A stretch of 64,000 nt of DNA. Origin: Branchiostoma floridae (Eukaryota > Chordata > Leptocardii > Amphioxiformes > Branchiostomatidae). Numbering within the stretch: position 1 is the first letter of the stretch; every line of letters begins with the position of its first letter. A program made the position numbers and the translations under genes. The notes below the pieces were generated by a model that worked only from the letters and a program-made list of their open reading frames with translations, was not told the DNA's origin and made no database searches. This document shows positions 23,377 to 35,100 of the stretch, piece after piece. Location: assembly GCF_000003815.2 (NCBI RefSeq), contig NC_049994.1, positions 14,749,790 through 14,813,789 of the forward strand. The letters are read 5' to 3'.

Positions 23377-24049
23377 GGGGATTGAATGGCCTTGACCGTA
23401 TAGGAAGCGTCACTGTTCTTCAGTGATGCATGGTTTAATACAAGCTAGGGAGAGATAGGGGGAAGGAGAGAGAGAAACAGAGAGAGATACATATGTACAA
23501 TACAATAAAAAGTTTCTTAGATTATGAAAACAACAAAAGTCGTCAAAACAAACCTTGCACTGCACCGGTGCAATGGTATAAAACAACCCCTGTTAGTTTG
23601 GACTTGTCCGGTTGAGCAGTGCATGAAAGAGTGTGACACAATAAGAGTTTTAATGCTCATTGACTGATCAAAAGTTACTTAACTGTGAAGATGTCAACCA
23701 TTTTGGAAGCCTGAACATCTTGAGTCACTGCGTCACTAAGGACACCACTAATGCACACGGCTTTAGTCCAAATTTAAAGGCAACGGCGACTCCTGGTCAT
23801 AAAGGTAGTTATGAAAAGCCATCAAATAACGTATTCCGTATTCTTTACCGGACTAACTACTCTCGCTATAGGAAGAATAATTTGCCTAGGGAGTGTCTTT
23901 TCCATATGCGTTTTTAAGAGAAAATGATACCCTTCCCGCGTGCCGACTCTCTTGCCCAAATATTCCTCCTATTTTCTCCGAATTCCACTCTATAATCCCG
24001 TAGGATGGCTTGGTGGACTCTAGTATTAAAACAAAGAATTTGTATGGAA

Positions 24050-24300
24050 AGTTTTCATCGTATATTTTTGTAAGACCCCCTTTATTCAAGAATGTTCTTA
24101 TTGCCTTCATAGCATCCATGGCATGTGCCCCTTGTGGTAGAACAGCGTGGCGTACAGATACAGAGTTGTCATTCAGCCCATAACTGATGATTTATTTGCC
24201 TGGCATGCAGTATTGCTATGTATATTTTTGTACCCCCCTCTTTGCTTAAGAATGTTGTTATTGCCTTCATAGCTTCCCTGACATGCAACGCTAATTTATC
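24050..24300 (+). repeat. Two-copy direct repeat, about 165-bp spacing
   Basis: TTGCCTTCATAGCATCC and TTGCCTTCATAGCTTCC, preceded by AAGAATGTTCTTA and AAGAATGTTGTTA and by TATTTTTGTA with C-rich text, mark two diverged units. Confidence 0.6.
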
Positions 24301-24839
24301 TTTATCCGAGGGTAACTTATATTCGTTGTTTGTAAGAAAAAAAACATATTTTGGGATATGATGTCGACGGACGGTGGTTTAAAATCTGAACATTTTGAAA
24401 ATATTGCAAATTTGAAATCACTGCCATCAGACTTAATACTCCTAAATGTGCTGTTTTTAAAGACAACGGATAAAGGTCACCCCACGGATAAAGGTGAACT
24501 AGCGTTACCCCTCGTGTTAGAACATCGAGGCTTACAGATACCGGGTGAGCGGTTGCCGTTCAGCCCATAACTGATGACAAATTATTCTGATTACCACCAG
24601 GGCAAGAGGCCAAGTCCATGTCATGAATAACGCCAGGAGAAGCCGACCGAGGGGAAACACTTACCCTGTCCGTGACAGCCTCAGACTGACATGATTTGAT
24701 TAAGGTGAAAAGTTGGCAAATTATAGATGCTGTCTCGCTAATTGATCTCCATTATCGCATTATCGCACTGATAGCGAACTGTTCTTCTTTGGAATATCCA
24801 ATGTGCACGTTGCCACGAAGGTCATACCGCTGTTCGGAT

Positions 24840-25010
24840 ACGAAATTGTTATGAGAAGCTTATAAGCGTCGTATGACCAGCGATGTTCATTTAGATCCAC
24901 AATTAGCTTTAAGTTAGCAATATACATGCCCATTGTAGCTACTCTTTCTGTGGTCCTTTTGAACATAACTACATGACAGACAGGTACAGGAACATGAAAT
25001 ATACAGCATG
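24840..25010 (-). repeat. Inverted copy of the 21.7-22.2 kb repeat
   Basis: On the minus strand it contains TATGTTCAAAAGGACCACAG, GATCTAAATGAACATCGCTGG and ATAAGCTTCTCATAAC, matching the 21.7-kb units. Confidence 0.65.
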
Positions 25011-25659
25011 AACATGTACAAATCATCATTAAAGGCAAGTGCATGCATATTGCAGATAACGTGGACTGAGCGTTATATATAGCCATAGACGCAAACTCAT
25101 GTTTCACCCCCCAACCCCCCAGCTTTGCAATGGGTATGCAGAACCATGGCTTTTCTATAATGAGAATCTCTTTGCCTATATTAAGATTTCTGTAGATTTG
25201 ATATTTTCACTTGATATTTTCTACAAAAAAAAATACATTCAACATGCCACTTATTGTTGACTTGATGAGTCCGCATTGTTTTAGTATATACATGCACACA
25301 CATTCTGGGAGAATCACCCTAAAGTCAAGAAGATACCTTCAACCAGACAACCTTCTTGACTGCAACGCGAGTGAGCGACATATCAACCATCCACGGTTCA
25401 GTTATCTTTTATATCTAGATCTTTTACAGACAGGTTTTACAAGGCGTTTTATGAAGTACTATGTATTACACGAGATTGTGTAGTAAACCTCCGCAGGTAG
25501 CACCCAGGGACTTAACACTGTAATAAACACGCAGTATCTGGCATCTATATTCATCGACAACAAATAAAACTTCAATTTGGATCTTTTCTCTACGGACAAA
25601 GCACATTGCCCTCTGATGGGCAACAACAAAAGCAATTATAAATGTATCGTCTGAAGGAA

Positions 25660-26247
25660 TTACCTAAGTTAAGAGTAACATTTGAAAGGCAACTAAAAAC
25701 TGAAATTCATGTTTATAGCGTTTGAGATAAATGTAAGTAAAGTATATAGATTGCAGTATATATACTAAGACAAAATGTATTCGTGTCTCATCTTGAAAGA
25801 CGGTGCATTAAACTGATGGGATCAGCTTTTAAAATAATCCACGGCTTGAAGGTACTCATTTTAAGAGTAACATTTGAAAGGCAACTGAATACAGAAGTTC
25901 ATGTTTACATCGTTCAAAAAATCTAGGTACAGTTCTATAAATTGCAATATATACACTGTACTAGTAGTAGTAGTAGTGTACTGAGACAAAATCTATTCTC
26001 ATCTTGAAATACAGAGCATTAAACTGATACGATCAGCCATTAAAATAATCCACGACTTGACTTTAAATCTGTATTCCTACCTGAGTGCCAGCGACCCAAA
26101 TCTTTCATAGATCAAAGTTTCATAGATTGCAGTATATATACTGAGACAAAATCTATTCGTATCCCATCTTGAAATACAGTGCGCTAAACTCATAGGATCG
26201 GCTTTTAAAATAATCCACGACTTGACTTTAAATCTGTATTCCTACTA
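25660..26247 (+). repeat. Three-copy direct repeat, 185-191-bp unit
   Basis: TTGCAGTATATA-like blocks at 25751, 25942 and 26127 are each followed by GAGACAAAAT and AAAATAATCCACG. AAGAGTAACATTTGAAAGGC opens the first two units. A (TAG)n run sits in the second. A MITE interrupts the next unit at 26248. Confidence 0.85.
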
Positions 26248-26482
26248 CCCCTTTCCACTAGGACGACGCTCTCGCCGCGTACTCTCTACGACATAGAATC
26301 TGACACATCGCTCAAAGAATTGTATAGAAAAGAAACGAATTTATTTACACTTTGTGTGTTTTCCTGTCCTCTCAGTCACACTTTTACATGCTGTACGATA
26401 TACGCAGTATAAAATCAAAGGTTACACATATCCTATTTGGTCACAGTGAGAGCGCAGCGCGATCACCGTCTAGTGGAAAGGG
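26248..26482. mobile_element. MITE family 1, about 235-bp copy
   Basis: The inverted ends are CCCTTTCCACTAGGACGACG and CACCGTCTAGTGGAAAGGG. It lies in the sequence TATTCCTAC..TACCTGAG, while the nearby paralogous unit at 26068-26090 reads TATTCCTACCTGAG without interruption, so a 3-bp TAC target duplication is likely. Confidence 0.78.
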
Positions 26483-26499
26483 TGCTTACCTGAGCGGCG

Positions 26500-27030
26500 C
26501 CAGCGACCCACCACAGCGGTGCCAGGACAGCGTGCTCCGCTCCGCGATGCTCGATGTGCCGGCTCAACGGGGACGGTGCAGCCTTCCGTTCGGGCTATCG
26601 CGGGCCAAGCACCCTTAACTGAAAGCCACAAAGAGAAGATTGAGGAGAATGCTGATACAAATGGGCTTTTACGTGATCTCCGAGATCTCCGGCTTGACCC
26701 CGCAGCTTTATGCCCACCCGAGTATTGACCCTGCTCACTGGAGAGGAGACTGTTTCCATCGCCTCCAACAGCTCCCGTGAAACCTGTTGGCGCGCATGGG
26801 CAGCACGAAATTGAAATTGATGGAGCTCATTCCGGCTTCCATCGGACATCTCGTCGCCCATTCTGACCGCACAGACTACGGTAGCACGGTTTGTAGGACT
26901 TACTTCATGGGAATGTCGTTACCACCATTCAAACTGTCAAAGCACATCATGCGTCATATTTGGCCATCGATGCTGAATCCTCAGCGGAGCTGGAACCCAT
27001 CATGACCGGCGCGCTACAATCACGGCTCGC
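26500..27030 (+). pseudogene. Possible decayed coding sequence, unrecognised
   Basis: This stretch is more GC-rich than its surroundings and has coding-like runs in shifting plus-strand frames: TESHKEKIEENADTNGLLRD (to 26728), TLLTGEETVSIASNSSRET near 26730, LKLMELIPASIGHLVAHSD near 26800, and VVTTIQTVKAHHASYLAID with AESSAELEPIMTGALQSRL ending in TAA at about 27038. Each run stops or shifts, so no intact protein results. It could be a transposon remnant or a retropseudogene. The opposite strand also has an 88-codon frame (26595-26861), equally unrecognised. Confidence 0.3.
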
Positions 27031-27099
27031 CCGTTAACTATCTTGCAAACGGCATAAATAACGAATGCTGACAAGATGTAGCGATCGTTCTATTGATCC

Positions 27100-28330
27100 G
27101 GAAACCCAAAAGCGGTTCCGCGTGGTGAGATACTTCAATGGGAGAGACGATTTCCGCTTGCCACGGAAAGGAAGGAGAATTGGGTTGACGTGTATATCAG
27201 AGGAGAAGTTTTGGCAGTTATGTCCGACATTGTAATAACTTTTGAAGTTGTGGAATTAGATGACTTTAAAGTATTGACTGCAAACTATCTATCACAAAGG
27301 AGAGAAGATTTGGAGTTTAATATAGTCCAGATATAATTGAAATAACTTTTGAAGTCGTAAAATTAGATTAAATTTGATACTTCAATGGTAGAGAGTAGAG
27401 ACGATTTCCGCTTGCCTCAGAAAAGAATGAGAATTGGGTTGACGTGACATATCAGTGGAGAAGTTTTGGCAGTTATGTCCGAGATTGTGATGAGTTTTGA
27501 AGTTGTGGAATTAGATGACTTTAGAATATCTACTGTAGACTATCTCTCACAAAGGAGAGAAGAACATATGCCATATGTAATTGATTGAAAGAAAAAACTT
27601 GAGAAGCGAATTCTACCAGCCACAGAAAGGAAAGGGTGTTGGGTTGACGTGGGGATAGAGGAGAGGTTTTGGCAGTTATATCCGAAATTGTGATAACTTT
27701 GAAGTTAGATTATTCTAAAGTATTTACTGTAGTAAAATATCGCAAAGGTGAGAAGAATCTGGAGTTTAACATAGTCCAGATATAATCACTTTTGAAGTCG
27801 AAAAGAAGGAGAATTAGGTTGACGTGACATATCAGTGGAGACGTTTTGGCAGTTATGTCCGAGATTGTGATGAGTTTTGAAGTTGTGGAATAGATGATTT
27901 TAGAATATCTACTGTAGACTATCTCTCACAAAGGAGAGAAGAATGTTGAGTTGAACATATACCATATGTAATTGATTGAAAGAAAAAGCTTGAGAAGCGA
28001 ATTCTACCAGCCACAGAAAGGAAAGGGTATTGGGTTGACGTGGGGGGAGAGGAGAGGTTTTGGCAGTTATATCCGAAATTGTGATAACTTTGAAGTTAGA
28101 TTATTCTTAAGTATTTACTGTAAAATATCACAAAGGTGAGAAGAATCTGGAGCTTAACACAGTCCAGATATAATTGAAATAACTTTTGAAGTCGTAAAAT
28201 TATATAAAGTTTGATATCTTAATGAGAGAGACGATTTCCACTTGGCACAGAAAGGAAGGGGATTGGGTTGACGTGTATATTAGTCGTAGAATTAGATGAT
28301 TTTAAAGTACTCAACGTTACAGCAAAATAT
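27100..28330 (+). repeat. Six-unit tandem array, 175-254-bp units
   Basis: TTGGGTTGACGTG or TTAGGTTGACGTG occurs at 27180, 27434, 27639, 27814, 28030 and 28263. Units share TTTTGGCAGTTATGTCCGA, GATTGTGAT, TTTGAAGTTGTGGAATTAGA and CACAAAGGAGAGAAGA. Two larger unit types alternate (one with ATATCAG, one with AGAGGAGAGG), hinting at a two-unit higher-order repeat. Confidence 0.88.
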
Positions 28331-29079
28331 CGATCCCATCAAAAAAGATTAGAAGAATGCGGTATTTTTCATATACACAATCTTCTTTAGTGATATCAAA
28401 TGAATGTATCAAATTCTTGAATAAAACAAAGAGTATAGACTCTTATCATTATAATGCCTGTTACTGAATATGGCCAACTTACAAAATTTGAGACAGAAAT
28501 ACACAATGCCAGGACAACAAAAATCAGCAAACCTTTCATAGTTTCGTACTTCCCACATCTTAACTTCCTTTATTGGGTGATATATCGAGACTATGTAGAG
28601 ACAGATAGATAATGTAATTCTCAGTTTTACATGGCCTGTCTCCATTTTGATGACCGTGCCAGGAAACCCCAAAATTTCCCTGTCGTTGTTAATCTGCTAG
28701 AACACATCTGTGTAACCGGCGCATTCTTCTGGGGCAGCGGCATCGCTGTGACCGGGCGAATTGACAAAGAGCTCAACGAGTTTTATAGATGGAGAACATA
28801 TTTGTGCTGTGTCGGCATGTATTTACATCTTGCAGCCTTATCCAATTATGAAATCAAGGGCCACACAAATCATTTGGTCACTGAATATAGTCCTTAGCGG
28901 CCTCCTTTTCCAGAGAAAAGTAAGCCTAATATGTATTCACATTCTTCTGGGGCATCGACTTCGCGACCGAGTGATGTTACAGAGAGCTTGACGAATTTCA
29001 CAGTTGGGCTTCAAAGTCTTTTCAATCAAACTTAAACATTTTGCACACCGTCTAGTGGAATGGTGGCCTGATTATACAA

Positions 29080-29288
29080 CCCATCCCACCAGGGTGGTGA
29101 CCTTTGTCAGATCGCTAAACAGATTTCATAGGCAAAAACTTATCTTTTTGTTTTTTTGTTGTCTTTTCAGTCTTTTTTTTTTCAAGATTTTACATGATAT
29201 CTCAATCATAGCGTCAAGGATTACACAAATCCAATTTAAGTCGTAGAGAGATCGCAGCGCCGTCGCCGTCTAGTAAAATGAGGGCTTG
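29080..29288. mobile_element. MITE family 1, diverged copies adjoining the 29.29-kb copy
   Basis: The right end GCCGTCGCCGTCTAGTAAAA and interior (AGATCGCTAAACAGATTTCA, GATTACACAAATCC) match the family. A second right-end-like block (CACCGTCTAGTGGAATGG) lies just outside to the left at 29045-29064, which suggests that several elements nested or accumulated here. Confidence 0.55.
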
Positions 29289-29524
29289 TACCCCCTTTCC
29301 ACTAGGAAGGCGCTCTCATCGCGCTCTCTCAGCTGCGACCTAAAATTTCACAGATCGCTCAACGAATTGTATAGAAAAGAAACAAACACTTTGTGTGTTT
29401 TGATGTCGTCTCAGTCACACTTTTACATGATCTGTGGTATACACAGTATGAAATAAATGGTTACACATATCCTATTTAGGTCGCAGTGGGAGCGCAGCGC
29501 CACCGGCGTCTTGTGGAATGGGGG
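29289..29524. mobile_element. MITE family 1, third copy
   Basis: It begins CCCCCTTTCCACTAGGAAGG and ends GGCGTCTTGTGGAATGGGGG. It has the same interior (ATCGCTCAACGAATTGTATAG, ACACTTTGTGTGTTTTG) as the 19.0- and 26.25-kb copies. It abuts a more diverged copy on its left. Confidence 0.75.
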
Positions 29525-30480
29525 CTAAACAGGAGCGTTCTCCTCTGCCCCCCCCCCCCCCCCACACCCCCCGCCCATACCGTGACTGATGATGACATTC
29601 CCGGGGACATAAATAAGCCATGTTCCCTGGAACGTAGCGAGCTTTGTATCGATTCTCGGAAAAAACAAAGTGCACCTCCCCGAGCCATGGGTCAAGCTGA
29701 CTTATTGTTCCCATTTGTACGGCAGGAGAAGCTCTGGCCTTATCGTGAACATTCCTCTGCCCTTTGAAAAAGACATGGTCCGGCGATATCAGTCCGGACC
29801 TGGCCCATGTACGGGCAATCACGCTCCAACGCCATCGGAGATAGCACGTCTTTCTCAATGAGTACTGAGGCTTTATCTGGTTACACGGTCCGGAACGACG
29901 CTGGGACCATTTCTGGGAAGCCTTTGTGTTGCTGAAATGACACGTTCTGCTCAACATTAACCGGACATTACTCCGGAACGTGTCACTGAAGGCTGTGTCA
30001 GTTTGTACAATGGGATATAAAGTGGGCTGTGTCTTATTGTCTGCAGTGTGAGGCAAATATGCTCATCAATTTAAATTTGTTTTAGCCCCCCCCCCCTCCC
30101 CTTCATCCATACATCCACCAGTCAAATAGATGACCAGCCGTAGGGATGTAGAAGTTTGGGGCTTGTTTCAAACACTTTCTCGTTTGGTGGTGGGACTTTT
30201 GCACTCACTGCTATCCGTGAGTATAACAATCAATACTTTTGCTGAACTGCTGGTAAAAGGAAAATGTGTCTTTCGACAAATTTGCCTCTATCTCTGCGTG
30301 CTGTAGCAGATTACAGCATTGCATCCATTGCCTCTGGTCCTTTGTACATCTAGCTTAAGAGATGTCCAGAATTGATCCTGGGACCTTTTGTTTCAGTGCA
30401 ATTAAGGGTAGACCAGAAGTCATTGAAATATCGCGAGATTAATGAAATACATGTATCGCAACACAGTTTCATGCTGAAAT

Positions 30481-30575
30481 ATCGCGAGATTAATGAGATA
30501 TCACGAGATTAATGAAATATCGCGAGATTAATGAGATATCACGAGATTAATGAGATATCGCGAGATTAATGAAAG
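30481..30575 (+). repeat. 19-bp minisatellite, five units
   Basis: ATCGCGAGATTAATGAGAT and ATCACGAGATTAATGAAAT alternate at 30481, 30500, 30519, 30538 and 30557. Isolated related units are near 30430 and 30450. Confidence 0.9.
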
Positions 30576-30784
30576 ACATGCTGTTGTTCATCGGACAAGT
30601 AGGAGTCCTTCATTTCAGGGGCTCTCCCCAACTCGCTAGCGGAATCCATAAATATCGCTATTGAACATGTGATTTAAATTCATAGTGGGGGCAATTTCTG
30701 TCCGTTAATTGCATTTTATGTGAAGCACAATCGTTGACACGAATCGATTGGTGTAAGGAGCCCGCTAACAATTCAAGCAATCAA

Positions 30785-31165
30785 CAGGCCTCCGCATCTG
30801 GCAGGAAAAAGTAGAACCTAGAAATCGAACCAATAGTTTGGCAGCGAAGCTTTGGCAGAGACTGAAATCAAACGATCATCTGCAGACGGTTTTCTTCAGA
30901 GGAAAGAGAAGCGCAAGAAGAAGTAGAATCTAGTAATAGAACCAATAGTTCGGCCGCAAAGCTTCGGTAGAGACTGAACACAAACGATCTTCCACGGTTT
31001 TCTTAAGGTTGAAAGAGAAGCTCAGGTATTGCACGGATCCGCATCTGGCAGGAAAATTTAGAACCAAGAAATCGAACCAATAGTTTGGCAGCGAAGCTTT
31101 GGCAGAGACTAAATACAAACGATCTGGTTCCCTACAGGTTGAAAGAGAAGCGCAGGTATTGCGCG
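30785..31165 (+). repeat. Three-copy direct repeat, 112-135-bp unit
   Basis: GCGAAGCTTTGGCAGAGACT or close variants at 30844, 30956 and 31091, each preceded by GAACCAATAGTT and followed by CAAACGATC and GAAAGAGAAGC. Confidence 0.85.
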
Positions 31166-31299
31166 GTGACTGCCCTACTTGATTGATGAACGTTTTGCCT
31201 CTTGTCGACACGTAGTTGTCAGCAACTGAAAATCAAAGTGAGCTGCTTCTTGTACCATGAAGCTATATATACATCAAATGTCTTCGAACTCGTGTGGGA

Positions 31300-31550
31300 T
31301 CCTAGGCTCATATTTCTTCTAGATGAAGAAGATAACTTTGAAATACTGATGTTTAAATCTTATTTGGATTTGAAACAACCCCACAAAAGAAATGCGAATA
31401 GGAATAAAGCAGTCGTTACTAAGGAAAGGTAAGATTTCTTCTGGATGCAGAAGAGTATTTCGAAATACTGATGTTTAAGTCTCCTTTGGATTTGAAACAA
31501 CCCCACAAAAGAAATGCCGAAGAGGAATAAAGAATTCGTTACGAAAGAAA
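31300..31550 (+). repeat. Two-copy direct repeat, about 115-bp unit
   Basis: AAATACTGATGTTTAA and GGATTTGAAACAACCCCACA occur twice with matching spacing, plus AGGAATAAAG and GTTAC at the end of each. Confidence 0.82.
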
Positions 31551-31847
31551 GGGAAACCCTACGGGTTGTGTCCATGGCCTTCGCGCCCTGCTGTAACTGA
31601 GTAATTCCTCATATAATGTAATGCCGTGTTTTATACCCTAGCTTCACACCTTTAGTGAATTGATACTCCCGTGCGTGCAATAGAATCAAAGTGCGTTCCC
31701 TCGTTAAGTGCACCCATGTCGTGATTCTCGGTAATCCAGTGCTATACCTGGCCTTAAAATGTTGTTAATGATTTGAACTAATCCTCCCAAGTAATACCCA
31801 TTCGAATACGACACTACCCAAGGGTAATTATGACTTGTTTGCATGGT

Positions 31848-32190
31848 TACAGCAATGAGACAAATGAATCTGTAGCCAATTTTGCGAAGACTGTACCGTC
31901 CAAATTTCTACCTTTAGTATCCTTTTGGGGCCATGAAATCAACGCAGAAATTATCCAACACAATGCCTGCCAACTTGTTTTTTGAACTGAGTAGAATATA
32001 AATGATATCATGTTGCAGCCATGAGACAAATAAATTTGCAGCCAGACTTTACCATCCAAAAGCTTTTACAGAAAGATTTTCTATTCACATTTCTCCCTTT
32101 AGTATCCCTTTGGGGCCATGAAGTCAAAGCAGAAATTATCCAACAGAATGCATGCCAACTTGCTTTTGTAACTAAGGATAAACAATGTAA
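31848..32190 (+). repeat. Two-copy direct repeat, about 175-bp unit
   Basis: ATGAGACAAATGAATCTGTA and ATGAGACAAATAAATTTGCA begin similar units with GGGGCCATGAA and CAGAAATTATCCAACA in each. Confidence 0.82.
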
Positions 32191-32199
32191 ATTCTATGT

Positions 32200-35100
32200 G
32201 TCATTGTGACATGCTAGCATGTTGTTTATTCAGCAATTAAGTAACGTATTGATAGTAGAAATACATATTACAACACCAGAAGTTTTTCGTCAACTTCGGC
32301 TTTAACATTAGCTTGCAAATAGATTCTATGCCATTTACATAGGATGTATATTGTTGCAATACTTACTAACTTTGTACTCAATTGTGAAAGTGAACAGAAA
32401 AACATTGGCATCAGAAAATGTATTGACAAACTGATGAAAACTGTGAACAAAAGAAAACTGTGTAACTAGATTCCTATTCTTCCTGGGATTTAAGGTAGGA
32501 CAAAACATTCTCGGATTCTCCTAGATGAGCAGGCAAACAGACTATTGCCGGTGGGTTCGGCAACCTGTTTGCCTGACCTGTACATGCCTATTTATGGTGA
32601 AGGAGGGGCGTGCAATTCCTTCTCCACCCTCTCGTCTACTGGAGCACTAAGTCTCACAAGGACAACGCATACATCGCCATAACTATCACCATGCAATATG
32701 CATTATTGCCATGAAATGCCATGATAGACATTGAAAGCAGCTTATAGTTGCTCCGTAACACCACGTCTCTGATGTAAAATCTTAGTCTAAACTGATAGAA
32801 TCTTACAGTTTGGATTCGAATGGGTAGATAATAATAATGTCTGTCTTGTATGCTCTGCTAAGCACGTCTATGTTAGTTATACTCAAAGGTTAGGGAATTG
32901 GAGAATGGGGTATCCTATTGATACACAATTGACAAGGCAAAAATGACGCCATTTCGCAGACAAAGCATGGTTGACCTTACAGGATGAACTATTAGTAATC
33001 GATTCTATTGTCAATAGATCATGATTATCATGGAAATTGATAATGCTACGTTCTCTTGTTCCAAAGTTGAATGGTTTAAGATACTCAACATGACGTATGT
33101 GTCAGAGCACAGGTCCCGAATTTCAAAATGTTGACAAATAATAAAAAATCAAGTGAAATGCTTTGTACTTTATGCTAATTTTGTCACAGTATATCACTGT
33201 AGTTTGTAAACATAACTTGAACCATATTCAAGATCTGTCAGAATATGTAGAAATTGTTACATTGGGCAAAAATTATCCTTTTCAACAAGACAACAATTGC
33301 TTTTGTCAATATGGATCGGAGATTAAAGAAGCGTACTACTTGACACCATGTATCTTACTGCCATCTATACCATATACATAGAAACTCCGTGCATCAGGTA
33401 TATGTTTGCTGTGCTACATCGAAGGCTTGCTATACCGACCATGCAGATCTACCCTATTTAACCAATTGGGATATGGCTGATGACACACTATGGAGAATAT
33501 TTAGAGTTCAGGAGTGCGAATTACAAGGTATCGGCTGATAGAACACATCCCTGGTCACCGTTCCTTTCTGTGATGCCTGATGATATTGCATAGTATCGTT
33601 TCGATCAGGTCAAATTGTGGTCCTTTAGGAAATTGTTACCAGTACCTTTTCAGACTACTAAAAATCCCTAAAAGAACAGTATCTACAACAGCGCTTGTCA
33701 CAGTTATTGTCTGTGGCAACTGATAGTATGTAAGAACACTGAGGACTTCGACTGAATGGTGAATCTTAAGAAGAAAACCCTTACCTGTAGCGTGTCAGAC
33801 AGCTGAAACGTACAGCATTCTCCTGTGCTGCATCTTCTAGACATCAGCCACAAACCTGTTTTGTATATCTAAACGATGCAGGTGTTTCTCTGGAGACCAG
33901 TAAAAGTCGAGTGATGCCCAACCAGACATCCCAGAAAGGTTACCATCCGATGTGGCATCGCACATTCCATGAACCACGTTTCGCTTCTTCATGAAGCGCT
34001 TGTCACCAGGTACAGCAATCACCCTTCATTCTCTCCGTTGCGTTAATTAATTCATGGGCCGCATGCAATTGTTATGCGATGGTGATGTTTAATGGGTGCG
34101 CATCAAGGCCTTGCATTGATTCCGGTATCCTCAACATCGCATTTCACACCTATCTGAAGATAACAAACGCAGACCACGATCCCCAGTCCCATGACATTCA
34201 TTTTTCAATCACTATAAGGCAACCTTCCTTCCACTGATGCCATAAAACAACTACCCTGTTAACACGACCGGTGAAACGGCAACGGTGGCAATTTGTATTC
34301 AAGTGAAAGATAAATCACGTCAGGTTTCTCAAAGCTGGCACCAGAATCATCAATCGCTAGGAATAAAAGATGCAATTTACGATTATGTACATTACGTTTC
34401 ATTGCTAACGTTATACTATTACATTGTTTTTATTCTGCCATGAAAAGCTGCATAGGCTTCTGCCCTCTGCTTTTTTTTCTTTTCATTCTGTTATTATCAT
34501 TTTGTTTTTAATTTGTCGGAAATGTGCTCAAATGAATGCATGTCAATCAGCCTTGGGTAAACATTACTGTTTTCCGTTGAGCGATTGGTTGACTGATGGA
34601 CTCATTAGATCAACACTTCAAAATTCAATCATAATTCCCAACATTGATTATCAACAAGACAAAGTGCAGACACTGAGTCATTAGCAGCAGAACTTCTTAA
34701 TTTCTAAACAATTCAAGGAAAACTTCTCAATTAACAAAACACAAACCCTTGATTTGTACCTAAGTCATTAGCCACACATTGCGTAGGGAATTATTAATGT
34801 CCTCCTGAAACAAAGTTGATCTGTAATTTCTAACACAAAAAGTTTCCATCTCCAGTCTTTATCAAGGAATGAGCAATCCTCTGCTTCTACGATGTCACGA
34901 TATGTACATAGTAAACGATACTTGGTGAGCAGTGGACCATAAATTGAAGAAAATTTATTTCGCCCTCCGTCTTTGTTGAGGGATGGTTGAAAGCTTCTTC
35001 TGTGTCCAAGATTCTTACTTTGTCCAAATTATGAAAATGCTGTAGCATCTTTTTCAATAAAAACATTGGGGATCCTACATATTCAAATCAACTGAAGATT

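Noticed and set aside
29472..30056. 194-codon minus-strand open frame
   Set aside because: It runs through a poly-C tract and a MITE terminal repeat, has low-complexity Gly/Arg-rich ends, no recognisable domain and no splice context.
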